From the NCBI GenBank assembly GCA_947044365.1, contig OX345638.1, positions 6,953,201-7,017,200 of the forward strand: a stretch of DNA of 64,000 nucleotides, written 5' to 3'. This stretch comes from Petrosia ficiformis (lineage: Eukaryota; Porifera; Demospongiae; Haplosclerida; Petrosiidae). The position numbers and the translations under genes were made by a program. Shown here in pieces: positions 1 to 11,100 of the stretch; the stretch's first letter is position 1; each line of letters starts with the position of its first letter. The notes beneath the pieces are model-generated. The model had not been told where the DNA came from. It ran no database searches and saw only the letters and a program-made list of their open reading frames with translations.

Positions 1-312
1 CCATTTCCTGATTTGCATGCCTGTCGAGAGAGATCTAATTCCCATCGGTCTGGAAAAAATTGTAATTTCCTTGGTAGCTAAATCTCCCAATAGGAAAGAA
101 TCAAGTTCAATATTCTTGACTGATAGACCTGTATCTTCAACAACTGCTGATAGATTCTTAAACCAGCTATCTTTACCAGAAGAAGCTAAACAGCAAGATA
201 GAATTAGGGTATCTTCTACTGAAACAGAGGCATTCCCTTCACAAATTCTATTCCAAAACTTAACAACTTTCAATTTAGTGGAGACCCAAATTAATATTAA
301 AGCAATTGTATA
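1..312 (-). mobile_element. Possible 3' end of a LINE reverse-transcriptase ORF, truncated by window edge
   Basis: On the minus strand a reading frame stays open from a stop at 313-315 to the left edge of the window. It contains KVVKFWNRI followed about 30 residues later by DSWFKNL and a G-L-S motif. That spacing resembles the region after the reverse-transcriptase domain in L2/CR1-type LINEs (K-x-W-x-R ... W ... G-L). The plus strand is also open here (17-334) but gives no recognisable protein. The call rests on a weak motif match; host coding sequence cannot be excluded. Confidence 0.3.
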
Positions 313-588
313 CTATGATAAGTTGAAACAGTAACTGATCATGTACTGCTTCGCAGACAGTGCTGTAGCTAAGTGAAATTGTCTGTGAGTGAAAGAGAAT
401 GTTAATCAATTCATAAATAATTGATGGACTGACCTTCATTGATTAATAAGCTTTAAAATGAAATTGTGATTGTATGATTTCATGATATATAACTTACACC
501 AGTATTTCTGAAATCAACCAAAATATTCACACCATTCAGAAAAAAAAACAATGGAAACAAGTATAATAAAAAACATTTTCAATAAAAC

Positions 589-840
589 TGAAAGATGTAA
601 GGATGTCAAAACCCAAAAAGTATGTGAACAATATTAATGTTGGGAGGTTAACGTAGGAACCAAAATAAAACAAACCACTTCTATATAACACTACATAAGT
701 ACAGCTCTTTGTATTTTGCTTTATAGTGCAAGTACTTACCCATTTAGGGTTATATGAAAATAGTTTGTTTAATTTTGGTTCCTGCGTTAACCTCCTGACC
801 TTCGCATACTTTTTGGGTTTTAACATCCCTACATCTTCCA
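589..840. repeat. MITE with ~80-bp imperfect terminal inverted repeats
   Basis: The left arm (about 589-675) is the inverse of the right arm (about 760-840). Both carry the segment GATGTaaGGATGTcAAAACC and a downstream block ending AACAAAC. The middle is about 90 bp and non-coding. The minus-strand frame at 536-841 is a by-product of the repeat. Confidence 0.7.
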
Positions 841-952
841 TTTTTATTTATTATTCTTGTATAAAATTATAACTGCATGACAATCTCATTAATTATTAAT
901 AATATCTTAATTATAATCTATACATGCATAATTATACATAGTGCTAATTTAT

Positions 953-1218
953 TCATCGATGGTTGCAAACAAAATTTCTAGCAATATTTTTTGCTGTTGT
1001 TATAGCAAATGATTCTGAAAGTGCTCTAATTAATCTATTCCAGGTAGGTTCTGGTTCTTTAGTACTCTGTCTTCTCAACCATGAGTCGATCATCTTACAC
1101 ATTTTTTCCCTTACATCATGACAATTAGCCTCTATCGTGTCTATTGTTGTTTTCCTCATTTGTAATTCTGATCCTAGGTACTTCCAGTCACTGCTAAACT
1201 CCTTACACACTTTGAAAA
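953..1218 (-). CDS. Terminal exon encoding Death domain
   Basis: Acceptor AATTCAG then 88 codons including the stop. The six-helix Death pattern is visible: a DW in helix 1, LGSEL, I-E-A-N turn, SWL, PTWNRLIRAL and TAKNIA in the final helix. The conserved tryptophans of the family are present. Confidence 0.8.
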
Positions 1219-2670
1219 CTGAATTAAAATCCTCTATATATACCTGTCATGAAATGTAAATATGTGACATTCATAATAATGACTTCAGCAAACTTACTTA
1301 GTACACAATAACACACATCACCCAAAAATTCTGTTTCAGTAGACCGAGACGATGAATGGTCTGAAAGGTGATATAATTAATGGATAAAAATTAATATTAT
1401 AACGTTGTGTAGTAAATACAGAAGGGTTAAGTGATTGGTTCTGTCCGTTTTTCATACAATTAAAATGTATATACCTTTAGTGCTAGCTGCTGTTGTTTCG
1501 GGAAAACGGTTTATGTAAATCTCTTGAGCAGTACACTCTATTCCTATCAGAGGAACTGCATAACTCAATTCATCAGTTGTAAGTGTACGGTTAGCAGTTA
1601 CTGTCACGAGACAAGATGGGAGAATTGGACTCCCTTCAAATTCATTGGAACCAAAGAGATCAACAGTATTCCTTGTGATCTTTGAAAAAGATAATAAATA
1701 ATATGTACAAACATTATAATGTATATACTCTACAACTAAAATAATGATTATACTTTTAATCTAAAAATACTACCTTGCAAGGTACTATCTGTGGTAAAAT
1801 GTTCCATCTTCTAAATGAATTGTCTTGTAGCTTGTGGAGTTTGAATTCAATATATTCAAAATCATGTTTGAAAGTAAACAAAATATCTTGGTCAGGTTCA
1901 ACATTAGAAGGCAAATTTGACTTCACATACTGGATTAGACATTCAATCAATTAATTATAATGATTTATTTATCAGGAGTAAATAAATACCTGTGAAAAAA
2001 CACTGAGATGTTTTGTTGCTATGAATCTCAATGACCATTGATTTACTGCAATTTTCTCGTAATATGTTGTGACCTTGTATGACAAATTGGCAGAATTCAC
2101 TGTTTCAGGAATACAATAATTATATTAAACTATAATTGATTTTAATAATAGTTGATAACTTATTACAGACATGAGCAACGATTTAATACATTAGGAACCC
2201 TATAGTGTACATGTTAACACACTAACCTCTACTTTGTTCACTACTCACAAACTTCAGAATTCCAATTAAGCATGATGTGACATTGGTTATTTTTATAAAC
2301 CCATATCGAATTTTAAAAGAAAATTCTCCTCCTTCAATGAGATCAAAATGATGTGGTAGAGGTCCACGCAGTGGTGCTTTTGCAAATACTAGTAGCTGAG
2401 CTTGTTGCTCATTCTCCAATGAGACACAATGTTGAATGCCAATTTGAACAGGTTGTAGAATGTCCTTAGAAAAGGACACAGCGTATACAGCACTAACTAG
2501 TTCAGTACCTTCTGGGAACTTGAAACATCCACCAACCAGAGCACCAACAACAATATCCATACCACACGGACCCGTTGGTAGAAGAGAATGTTGCTTGAAA
2601 TTTAGAAGTAAATGACTTTGAAAAATCTCCATGTAAATGAAAGTGCCTTTGTTGTGCAATATGAATACCA
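953..2670 (-). CDS. ZU5-like / Death-domain protein, 3' part of gene (five exons)
   Basis: Exons 2227-2670, 1990-2099, 1774-1929, 1475-1679 and 953-1218 join with GT-AG borders and matching phases (1, 0, 0, 1) into one frame ending in a stop at 953. The first exon has a ZU5-like stretch: G-C-F-K-F-P-E-G-T-E then SAVYAVSFS and PVQIGIQHCVSLEN, the usual proline-plus-HC pattern. The middle exons (NQWSLRF, RRWNILPQIVPC) are beta-rich and not assigned. The last exon is a Death domain: SSDWKYLGSELQM, an EANCHD turn, the SWL helix and a closing TWNRLIRALSE. ZU5 followed by Death is the order in UNC5, PIDD and ankyrins, so an intracellular adaptor role is inferred. The 5' exons were not found; the first exon begins at a phase-1 acceptor, so the start codon lies elsewhere or is lost. 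Confidence 0.75.
2227..2670 (-). CDS. Exon encoding ZU5-like domain
   Basis: The exon is 444 nt, phase 1 at both ends, with acceptor TCTTAG and donor GAG/GTTAGT. It encodes 147 whole codons. Key residues are G-P-C-G-M-D-I, the glycine pair before CFKFPEG, and IQHC. It then runs into a QLLVFAKA strand and a closing segment with YGFIKITNVTSC, consistent with ZU5 topology. Confidence 0.65.
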
Positions 2671-2984
2671 CTAAGATGATCTATACAATAATAATACTAC
2701 AGTTAGTTATAAATTTTAGTGTTCAAGTTTAATGAATGAAATTTGAATGAAAATGAGGAAATTTTGGGAATTTCCTCAATGGCTATTATCAGGAGCGCAT
2801 GAACCGAAGGGCTCATGTGCTCCTGCTGTTGTATAGTAGGTGACCATGCATGCAACTCAGGTGCAGTTCCACTGTAATAATAAATGATGAACACTATTTA
2901 TCATGTTTGTTTCTGGTTTTGGAGCCACAAAGCAATTATAAATTGTTAACTGCTAATTATCAATTGTTCATTCTGCATTGGCCT

Positions 2985-3137
2985 GAGGATCTGACAAACA
3001 CTGTTTCATTTTCCTAAACACACACACACACTCCTGTTTTACTAGTTATATCATCAGTAGGGGTAGTGGCTATACAAGGAACCAAAATCAAACAATATGC
3101 TATCAACTGAAATGTGTATGTAATTATATGCTTACCT
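2985..3137 (-). pseudogene. Relic of a ROC-COR exon/intron boundary
   Basis: This stretch aligns by eye with 28650-28835, the intron flank of the intact ROC-COR exon. Shared landmarks are the CA run, ATATCATCAGTAGG, the TACAAGGAACCAAAA-type block and a degenerate TTACCTGCTTCAGG corresponding to the ACTCACCTCTTTCAGG donor. The coding part is missing: the ABC-transporter fragment starts where the exon should continue. Confidence 0.5.
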
Positions 3138-4033
3138 GCTTCAGGGGTGATGTTGATCTGTGAACTCAATATTCGTTGGTTAAGGACTCAATTAGGTATT
3201 GTATCTCAAGAACCTATTCTATTTGATACTAGCATATCTGATAATATAAGATATGGTGCTAATCTTCGTGAGGTATCTGATGAAGATTCTGCAAAGGCTG
3301 CTAATATTCATGATTGTATACAATCATTACCACAGCCTAGACAGGTAGGTATATATTATCCTTCTGTTCATATCTATCTATCTGTTCATATTATCAATCT
3401 ATCCATCTATATGTTATTACCATTTATCTATCTATATGTTCGTAACATCTATCTGTCTATATGTCCATACTATCTATCTATTATAAGTACGAAAATAAAA
3501 AAATATATGTATTTGTCATTTTGTCCCCATACATGCATTCATCCATCCATTCAATCAATCTATCTATCCATTCACCCGTACATCAATTCATCCATCCATT
3601 CATCAGTCCATCTGTCTATTCATCCGTCCATCCATCCATCTATCTATTCATCTATTATCTATTCATTCATTCAGGGTTATAGTACTAATGCTGGTGATAA
3701 AGGCATTCAGCTAAGTGGAGGACAAACATAAAGCATTACCATAGCCCATGCTCTGATTAGAAACCTATAAATACTTCTTCTAGATGAAGTAACATCAGCC
3801 CTGGATAGTGAATTAGTGATAGTGAGACAATAGTCCAGAAAGCTCTCAAGGGAGGGTTGTACCGGGATATATACTGTTATGGATTATCTATTGTATATAG
3901 TGTTGATTGTATTGTTGAGTATGGTTCACACACTGAACTGTTAGCTAAGGGAGGTGTAGATTATCAGTTACATCAACATCAACATCAACACTTGATGAGA
4001 AGAAATAATAATCAATTTGAATTAGGAACTTTA
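3138..4033 (+). pseudogene. ABCB/MDR-type ABC transporter, last nucleotide-binding domain, decayed
   Basis: The plus strand encodes [10 protein letters not shown] then [20 protein letters not shown], the Q-loop region typical of ABCB proteins. This is followed by [15 protein letters not shown], then after a repeat-rich insert [15 protein letters not shown] (the ABC signature), a Walker B-like LLLDEVTSALDSE, and a C-terminal region ending Q-L-H-Q-H-Q. In-frame stops follow SGGQT and the HALIRNL stretch, and frame is lost near the H-loop, so the copy cannot be functional. The N-terminal domains and Walker A are absent. ABCB proteins are ATP-driven lipid and drug exporters of the plasma membrane; here only a dead C-terminal fragment remains, and its orientation is opposite to the neighbouring genes. 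Confidence 0.85.
3350..3672. repeat. Degenerate (ATCT/ATCC)n tetranucleotide repeat
   Basis: The stretch is nearly all TCTA, TCCA and TTCA units. It lies within the former intron between the SLPQ and STNAGDKG parts of the ABC pseudogene. The apparent open frames through it are artefacts of the repeat. Confidence 0.85.
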
Positions 4034-4035
4034 TA

Positions 4036-4847
4036 ATTACATAATTATTATTATATTGTTTGAACTTTTGAACACTTCATTATTTCACTTGCTGCCTTTA
4101 AAAATGATTTGCCATTTCGTTATAATTATTGTTTGAGAATTAATTTTTCATATTAACATAATAAGTGGTGGTGATAAAAAGATGATGATAAAAGTACCAC
4201 TGTTCATCACTGTATATACACTTAGCTAACCTCATTATTGAAAAACATCCACCACGCCAGCCACATCTATTCTGGCTGGTGTACTAGAAATATGGTAATT
4301 TGTGTTTGATAGTCTCAATTTATTGGGCTGCCTTGTCTACACATGGTGTTGCTGGATGTTGTAGTCTAGATACCCATGTTAAGAAATGTTTCTAAAATTC
4401 TTCCCATTTCAAAACACTGGCATCTCTATTGCATATATTTTGGTCACCGTTCATTTCTCTACCCCAAACTTGTCTCCTTTTCCAACATGGAGTACTACTT
4501 CTACCAACTTGCTTACTGGGACTCGAAAGTCCCAAAGCGCTTCGTAGAATAAAACCAAATTATGCAGTACTCTTCCTTTTTTGACTGGAACTGGAGCAAA
4601 CAAAATGACCCCACTGCATGTTGGCACCAGCTACACCCACAATTTTGGGGGAAATGCCTAAAATTGGAGAATGCTAAAACCATAATTATAATACTTTAAG
4701 AATTATGAACAAAAATGCAGGTTAATTTATGCTTGTGTGTACAGTGAGATTATACAAATATAATCAATTATTATTATGCAAATTCAATCTACAATACAAC
4801 AACAACAACAAATTGCAAAAATATTAAATAAAGTAACTATTAATGCA
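4036..4847. other. Non-coding gap with remnants of a dispersed repeat
   Basis: No gene seen. The part near 4405-4560 (ACTGGCATCTCTATTGCATA and following) resembles the interior of the TTAA-flanked repeat at 20875-21117, so it is probably an old copy. 4795-4812 is a short CAA run. Confidence 0.4.
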
Positions 4848-5188
4848 TTAAATTCTTTCCTTCGTACTACTCTCTCTTTTCATCTTCTTGACGATTCCAT
4901 CAAGGAATTGTTCATTTTCCAAAGCTTGCTGTATGATATCCAGGAGTTCAGGACTGTGTTCAATCTTCATTTGTACATGAGTAAATAATATGTCAGCACC
5001 AGTAAATCCCCCTTTTTTGAGAACATCAATCTTTGTAGAGATGTCAATGATTCCTTTAGCATACAGCTCAACTGTTAATGATAACAGAGTTGATTCGCTG
5101 CCATTTAGTAGTCTACACAGTTCAGCATGATTTAATCTCAATACATTGGGGCTTATCATTGGATGTCTGCTATCAGTAGAGTATATTT
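4848..5188 (-). CDS. Terminal exon: Death-like (CARD/DED-like) domain
   Basis: 113 codons including the stop. The pattern is NHAELCRLL, then LYAKGIIDISTKIDVL (the G-I-I-D turn typical of this sponge Death-like group), followed by ILFTHVQMKIEHSPELLDII and a basic tail KKMKRESSTKE. Acceptor is AATAATAG at 5189-5190, chosen because it alone matches phase 1; the pyrimidine tract is weak. Confidence 0.6.
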
Positions 5189-8100
5189 CTATTATTGGAT
5201 ATGATTGTATTATTATAATTACATTCAACATTATTATATTTTATGTCCCAGTAAATTAACATATAAATTTCCACAATTTGTATAACATTTCAGGTGTATC
5301 TTAACCACATGCATTATGTGCATGCGCATAATAAAGTATCAGTATTCGGGCTGGGAATCGACTGAGATTTTGAAATTGATCCCTAACTTCAAATCAATTG
5401 ATAATCGAATAAAATCAGTGGAAGTAATTAGATCAATTAAGTTAATTAATACAGGAAACTCCTCCCATTTGAGATCAAGAGGCTTCCTATCACTTACATA
5501 TTGTACTGTTGCATGCTTGAAAACTATGTCTTTTGGAATAATTAGCATAATTGATTTAATCATAAGAATTTTAAATATCAATTGATTAATTGATGAATCG
5601 ATTAATCATCCCAGCCCTAATCAGTATAGTACTCGATAACATCGATTACTATTCCCAAACTAATCAGTATCGTATCGAAATGAAAATTATTGATGTAATC
5701 AAGTATCCTAGCAACATTCAATGTATCTTAGCAACCACCTACACACTTGATATAAACCAATTATAACACCCCCAGTTGTGCTGTATCTGATTTATAATCA
5801 CTCCGCCCTTGGGCGTCGTGCTTATAAATCAGACACAGCCTGCCTGGTCATGTTATAACTATTAAATACATATCAGGAGTGCAGCAATTAGTTATAATAA
5901 AAAGGCTCAAGTGCTCTTGTTTTAAAATCTACTGATATAAAATGTAATAACTCATAGATATAATCGAACACTTGTGTAGCAAAAGGGTAGTATTTATGAT
6001 TAATATAAATTCTTTACATGTGAAAAAATGTGTAATAGTTCTTATACGTTGAGAATATTATTAATTATTAACCTGTTTTTTCAGTCTGTGAAACTGATCT
6101 ATCAATCTCTGTTTGATGAACTGCACCTTGATCTGAAATGTATACAATAATTAATTGATTATAATGTAAATAAGTAAATGATGGGTATAGGAAAGTATGA
6201 CGAACTAGCTGTAACAATGTAAATTAAGGATGAGTTATTTTGCCAGTATTATAATTATTGTAGTATTATAATAACCAAGTTACTATTTACATATCAATCT
6301 AGATATTTAAACATGATATAATATTATATAGAGAAAAAAGTATCCCTATGACTGCTTTGTGGTGTCCAACATTCAGTAATCATGGCTGACTTTATCATGC
6401 CTGAAACATAGTCTCGCCAGGCCAGCACCTCACACGCTATGTGGGAAGAGGGTCTGGTCAAACTCGCATGTTGCATTCGTGTTTAACACGCCGCAGTTCC
6501 TGTGGCGTGTTAACCACAGGCTAAGTGTATAAAGTATGTCAACACCTCAGTTTTAATTAATTTCACCCACTTAAGAAACCTGCCCCAGCTGCTGACTGCA
6601 ACACGAATGCAACAGGTGTTGACAACTTGACACTTAGCCTGTAGTTAACATGTCACAAAAACTGTGGCATGTTAAACACGAATGCAACATGCAAGTTTGA
6701 CCAGACCTGCTTCCCGGGTAGCATGTGAGGGGCTGGCCTGGCGAGACTACCTGAAACACAACAGCCTACTATAGTTATTATTTCGATTATCCACTCTCCT
6801 TACCTTTGAAAGACCTTCTAGAACTATATTTCAGGAAGAACAGCCAGTTATTAGTTCCAGTGTTTACATAAGCTAGTAAAGCTACAAGCAGCTTTTGCTC
6901 TGTACTGTCATACTAGCTTGAGCACATGTTCTATTACATGTCATGCCCATTAATTGACCGAGCCCCCGGGAATGATGTAACTTCCTTAACTACATATACA
7001 ACACATACTCGAGTAAGTGACATAAGAATATACGTAAATTTATATATATATATATATAGTTTGAACCCGTGGGAAAGCAATCATAGGGATGGCTACGGGC
7101 CATAAAAATTAATGTTTCTCTGAATACAATAGTAATTATATTACATCAGAGAGTAATAGATAATTATACCTATACCAAGAGTACATAAGAGATGGAGAGT
7201 GTTGAATGATGCTTACAGCCATTAAATACTGTGTAAAGTAATGTGACTTTCTTTCATATCACAATTATGATGTGTACTGAATTTACATCACGAAGCATAC
7301 TGAAATAATTTATATAAAATTAATGTTACACGCCTGTCATACTGCTTCTCACACAGATTTGAATACATGTAGCTGTATGCATCCTTCAACACTTCTTATG
7401 ATCTCTCATTCTTATGATCATGTATCTATCATGTGACTTGCATGGTCTGCATTGAGCCTGGGCAAAGATAGCTAGAGCACAGAGTGGCAAATATAGAGTA
7501 TGTTAACGCACTCAAGCTAGAGGATAAAAGTAATTCATTACCAAATGATTGAAATTTTTCTGACTTCTTTTACGCTATTAAAACTGAAGAAACATTCAAC
7601 TAGTAACCATGGTAACATACTCCTCCAACAACAGGGATTTTCCACATTTATACGAAATAAATATGGATTATGGAAAATTACACTGAGAGTACAGATAGTA
7701 CATGTGCTCTGACTAAAAACATGAAGTGCCTTTCAGTAATACTAGCTCAGCATCTAGTAAAGCCTCTAGTAGTGAGTCTACAGCTAGGAATGTAAACTGT
7801 GTTACAGTTAGTGATACTGATGTCAGTGTACCTACCAGAAAGAAGACTATGCGCTAGATGTTGGACAGACTAATTTAGTCTGGCCACATCCAGGCTTCTA
7901 ACTGCATATTTTTACAGAACAAATCAAACATTGAGAATGTTATTAGTTATTAACCTGTTGTTTCTAGAGTCTGTGAAACCGAGCTTTTGATCTCTGTTTG
8001 ATGAACAGCATCTTGATCTGCGAAATATATATATACAAGAATGAATTATTGATCATTACACTATACATGTAATTAAATTAAGTAAATGTTGGCCATAGCA

Positions 8101-11100
8101 CAATATGATATAAAGAAGTAAGTTTCAACTAGCTTGATTTAAGGATGAGTTATGTTGCCAGTATAATAATTATTATAGTAATAACTATTTACAGTTCAGC
8201 CTAATTCAATATATATTTCTATAATACATATACCTATACCAAAAGTACATAAGAGATGGAGAGTGTCTAATGATGCATGTAGCTGTTATATGTAAAGTAA
8301 TGTGGGTTTCTTTCGTATCGTGTTTAAGATGCCATTATGCAAAGCATGTGACAATAGTATTGAAGTAACTGAATTTAATAACGTCAAAAAATATACCGTT
8401 AGTTTACACACAGTATTTCAATGGCTGTATGGATCCTTCGACACTCTCCTTCTCTTATGTACTTTTGGTGTAGGTATATCTATTTAATAACTAAACACAC
8501 TGGATATCTTTGTGATATTTTAAGATAGCTAGGAATATTTCTCTGCTAAATGACAAATCACATCTACTAGTGGATGAAACAAAGATTATAAAAAAATCAG
8601 TTTGTAGATGATATATACCATAATAATTATTATTTTGAAAATGAATTACGTATAATCTCGTAGAGTCTATATCTATTACTGGATATGAACATAGTAAATG
8701 TAGTTACATAGATATTATACATGCCTGGTTTTGACAGTCCATGTGAACTAGGTGGAACAGTTTCCTGAATGTCTAACTTTAGACTGAGTTGGGACTCATA
8801 ATTGTCTTCCAGACGTCTCTTCTCTCCTACACACTCCGGAGTGATATGCTGATCTTCTTTTCTTTTCATATTAAACTCAATAATGTCTTCATTTGGTCTC
8901 TTCATTGAGAATCTGTAATTATAATTATAGCTCACAAACTATAGAGTTTTGTACATCACAAATTCATGTAATATAAATATGTCTGAATTAGTTTACTTAT
9001 AGGCCTTTTTTACACACTACGGTGGAAATTAATTGTGTAAACAAAGATGTCAAATCACTTACTCTATATCCAATTTGGTAAATGCTTGAGCAGATTGTAC
9101 ATCTTCACAACCTAATGTATGATGAAATGTATATTTGGTATAGTGATGCATATACCTGTTATATGTGTAAAGTAACATGAGACTTTCTTTGATATCATGA
9201 TTATGTGACCCCATTATACAATACATGTGGCTATAATATTACGTAACTGATACCACAAAGTATATACTGAAATAATTTATGCAAACATGTTATATATGTG
9301 GCTGTCACATTACTTTACACACAGTATTTCAATGGGTATATGCTTCCTTTGACATCCTCCTTCTCTTAAGGGTTCTCTATGCACTGACATTATAAAATAT
9401 AAAAAATGACTAAGCACACTGGAAATGTCTGTGATATTAAAAGAGAGTCATATTTCACTACAAAACGACAAATCACAAAATAACATCTACATTTTATATA
9501 TTAGTGGATGAAACAATTTGAAAACTTAGTTGCTATATGTGTTCTGGTATGCCTTTATCACAAGGAGGTTAATTATAATTATCCAGGTAATATGCATGAC
9601 TATCAAAATGAAATTACTATTAACTAACCTTTGAACCAATGCTCTCTCTCTTTACTTACACAATATTTCATATTAGTACGAAGACACTTGATCTTCATTT
9701 CTTTACGATCAGCTTCAGCACAGTGTTTCTCGTCCTGTGCACATTCAGGGAGACTACAGTAGAAACCATACTTTTGAGCACAAAACGATTCATCATACCG
9801 CAGACTCTTGCAAACATTATTGATGCCTTCTTCAAGATTTTTACAAATATTATAACAGTCCGCAGTGTGATCTACTTTAATATATACTTCCAAGCATTTG
9901 TCTGTAGCTTTCAGAGTAACAGGACAATTGTCATCTTTGCTGTTAGTGTAAAAGGATGCTTGATTACGAAAAAGAAGGGGTGAGCCTCTGCGATACGCAA
10001 TTCTCCATTCCAACTCACGTACTAAGTATGCAAGTAGTGCGCTAAAAATTCCTTTGGGAACAAATCCTCCCTTAAACAACACTAAAAGAGGATCTGAGTG
10101 GATTTCAGTAGGATCTGGATCATCTGGTGCATGAACCAAAGCACAAGGAAGAAAATAATCATAATCGGGATCATGTACACGACCAAGAATGTTGAGATAT
10201 TTAAGAAGAGCAAGAAATGCATCACAAGATATTTGAAGCTTATCTTGATGCTTCTTGAAAATGCTTTTAAGAGTATCCCTTTTGAACAAACCTAAAGTTT
10301 CAAAGGTCTTTATTTCTGGTCTGTCAACATTCCTTTGGGTGAATGTGTTGGTAATTAACTCTGATACTGCCTCAAAGATAACACTTGGTTGTATGATGAT
10401 AGTGTTCTCGAGCTCTTCAATTCTATGATAGTAACGAATCGTGCCAGTTTGGTGATGAAGAAACAACAAACAAGCTCGTAAATCTTCCTCAGAGATACAA
10501 CATTTCTTAGCTATCTGTATACATTCTCCATATGTCATAGTTGACTGATTCATATTTCTTAACCACAACTCAAATGCTAACCAATTGACAGGAAAAACAA
10601 CTTTGTATGGAGTTTCTCCGTCTTTCTCTTTTCTAATTATATTTTCCACTACCTTTTTAACAGAGGTACTATCATTTTTTTCATCGTAGTTATCCACTGG
10701 TATAACAAGTTGATCTTTCGCATCAGGAGAATATTCAATGCACCCATCATCGAAAAGCGAGGTTGGTTCAACAGCTTCTTTCAGCTCCTTATCAATCTCG
10801 ATCATCTCTTCGTTTGTGACTAAATCTTTGTGTGTTGCTACTACCAAGACAGAAAGAGGAGGGACACGGCATTTGGAATTGCGAAGTGCAACATCTTGCG
10901 ATAATGCATTGTGATAACTTGCAATGCTGGAAAGGCACTGCATAAAGACATTCTTAACAGTGAAAGAACTCTCATAAGGATTACTTTCCTTATCAGATGT
11001 ACGGTAGGTGACGGTATACCTAGCTCCTAGACCTTTAGCCAAATTAAATATTAAAACAAAAATCGTTGGACCGGCGACTAGAGCAGGTAGCACCTCTTGA

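Noticed and set aside
5316..5585. Opposite-strand overlapping frames
   Set aside because: Symmetry of a MITE with inverted ends; no codon or domain support.
6409..6749. CRISPR-like or phage attachment repeat
   Set aside because: Only two inverted ends with a 9-bp duplication, a transposon signature, in eukaryotic DNA.
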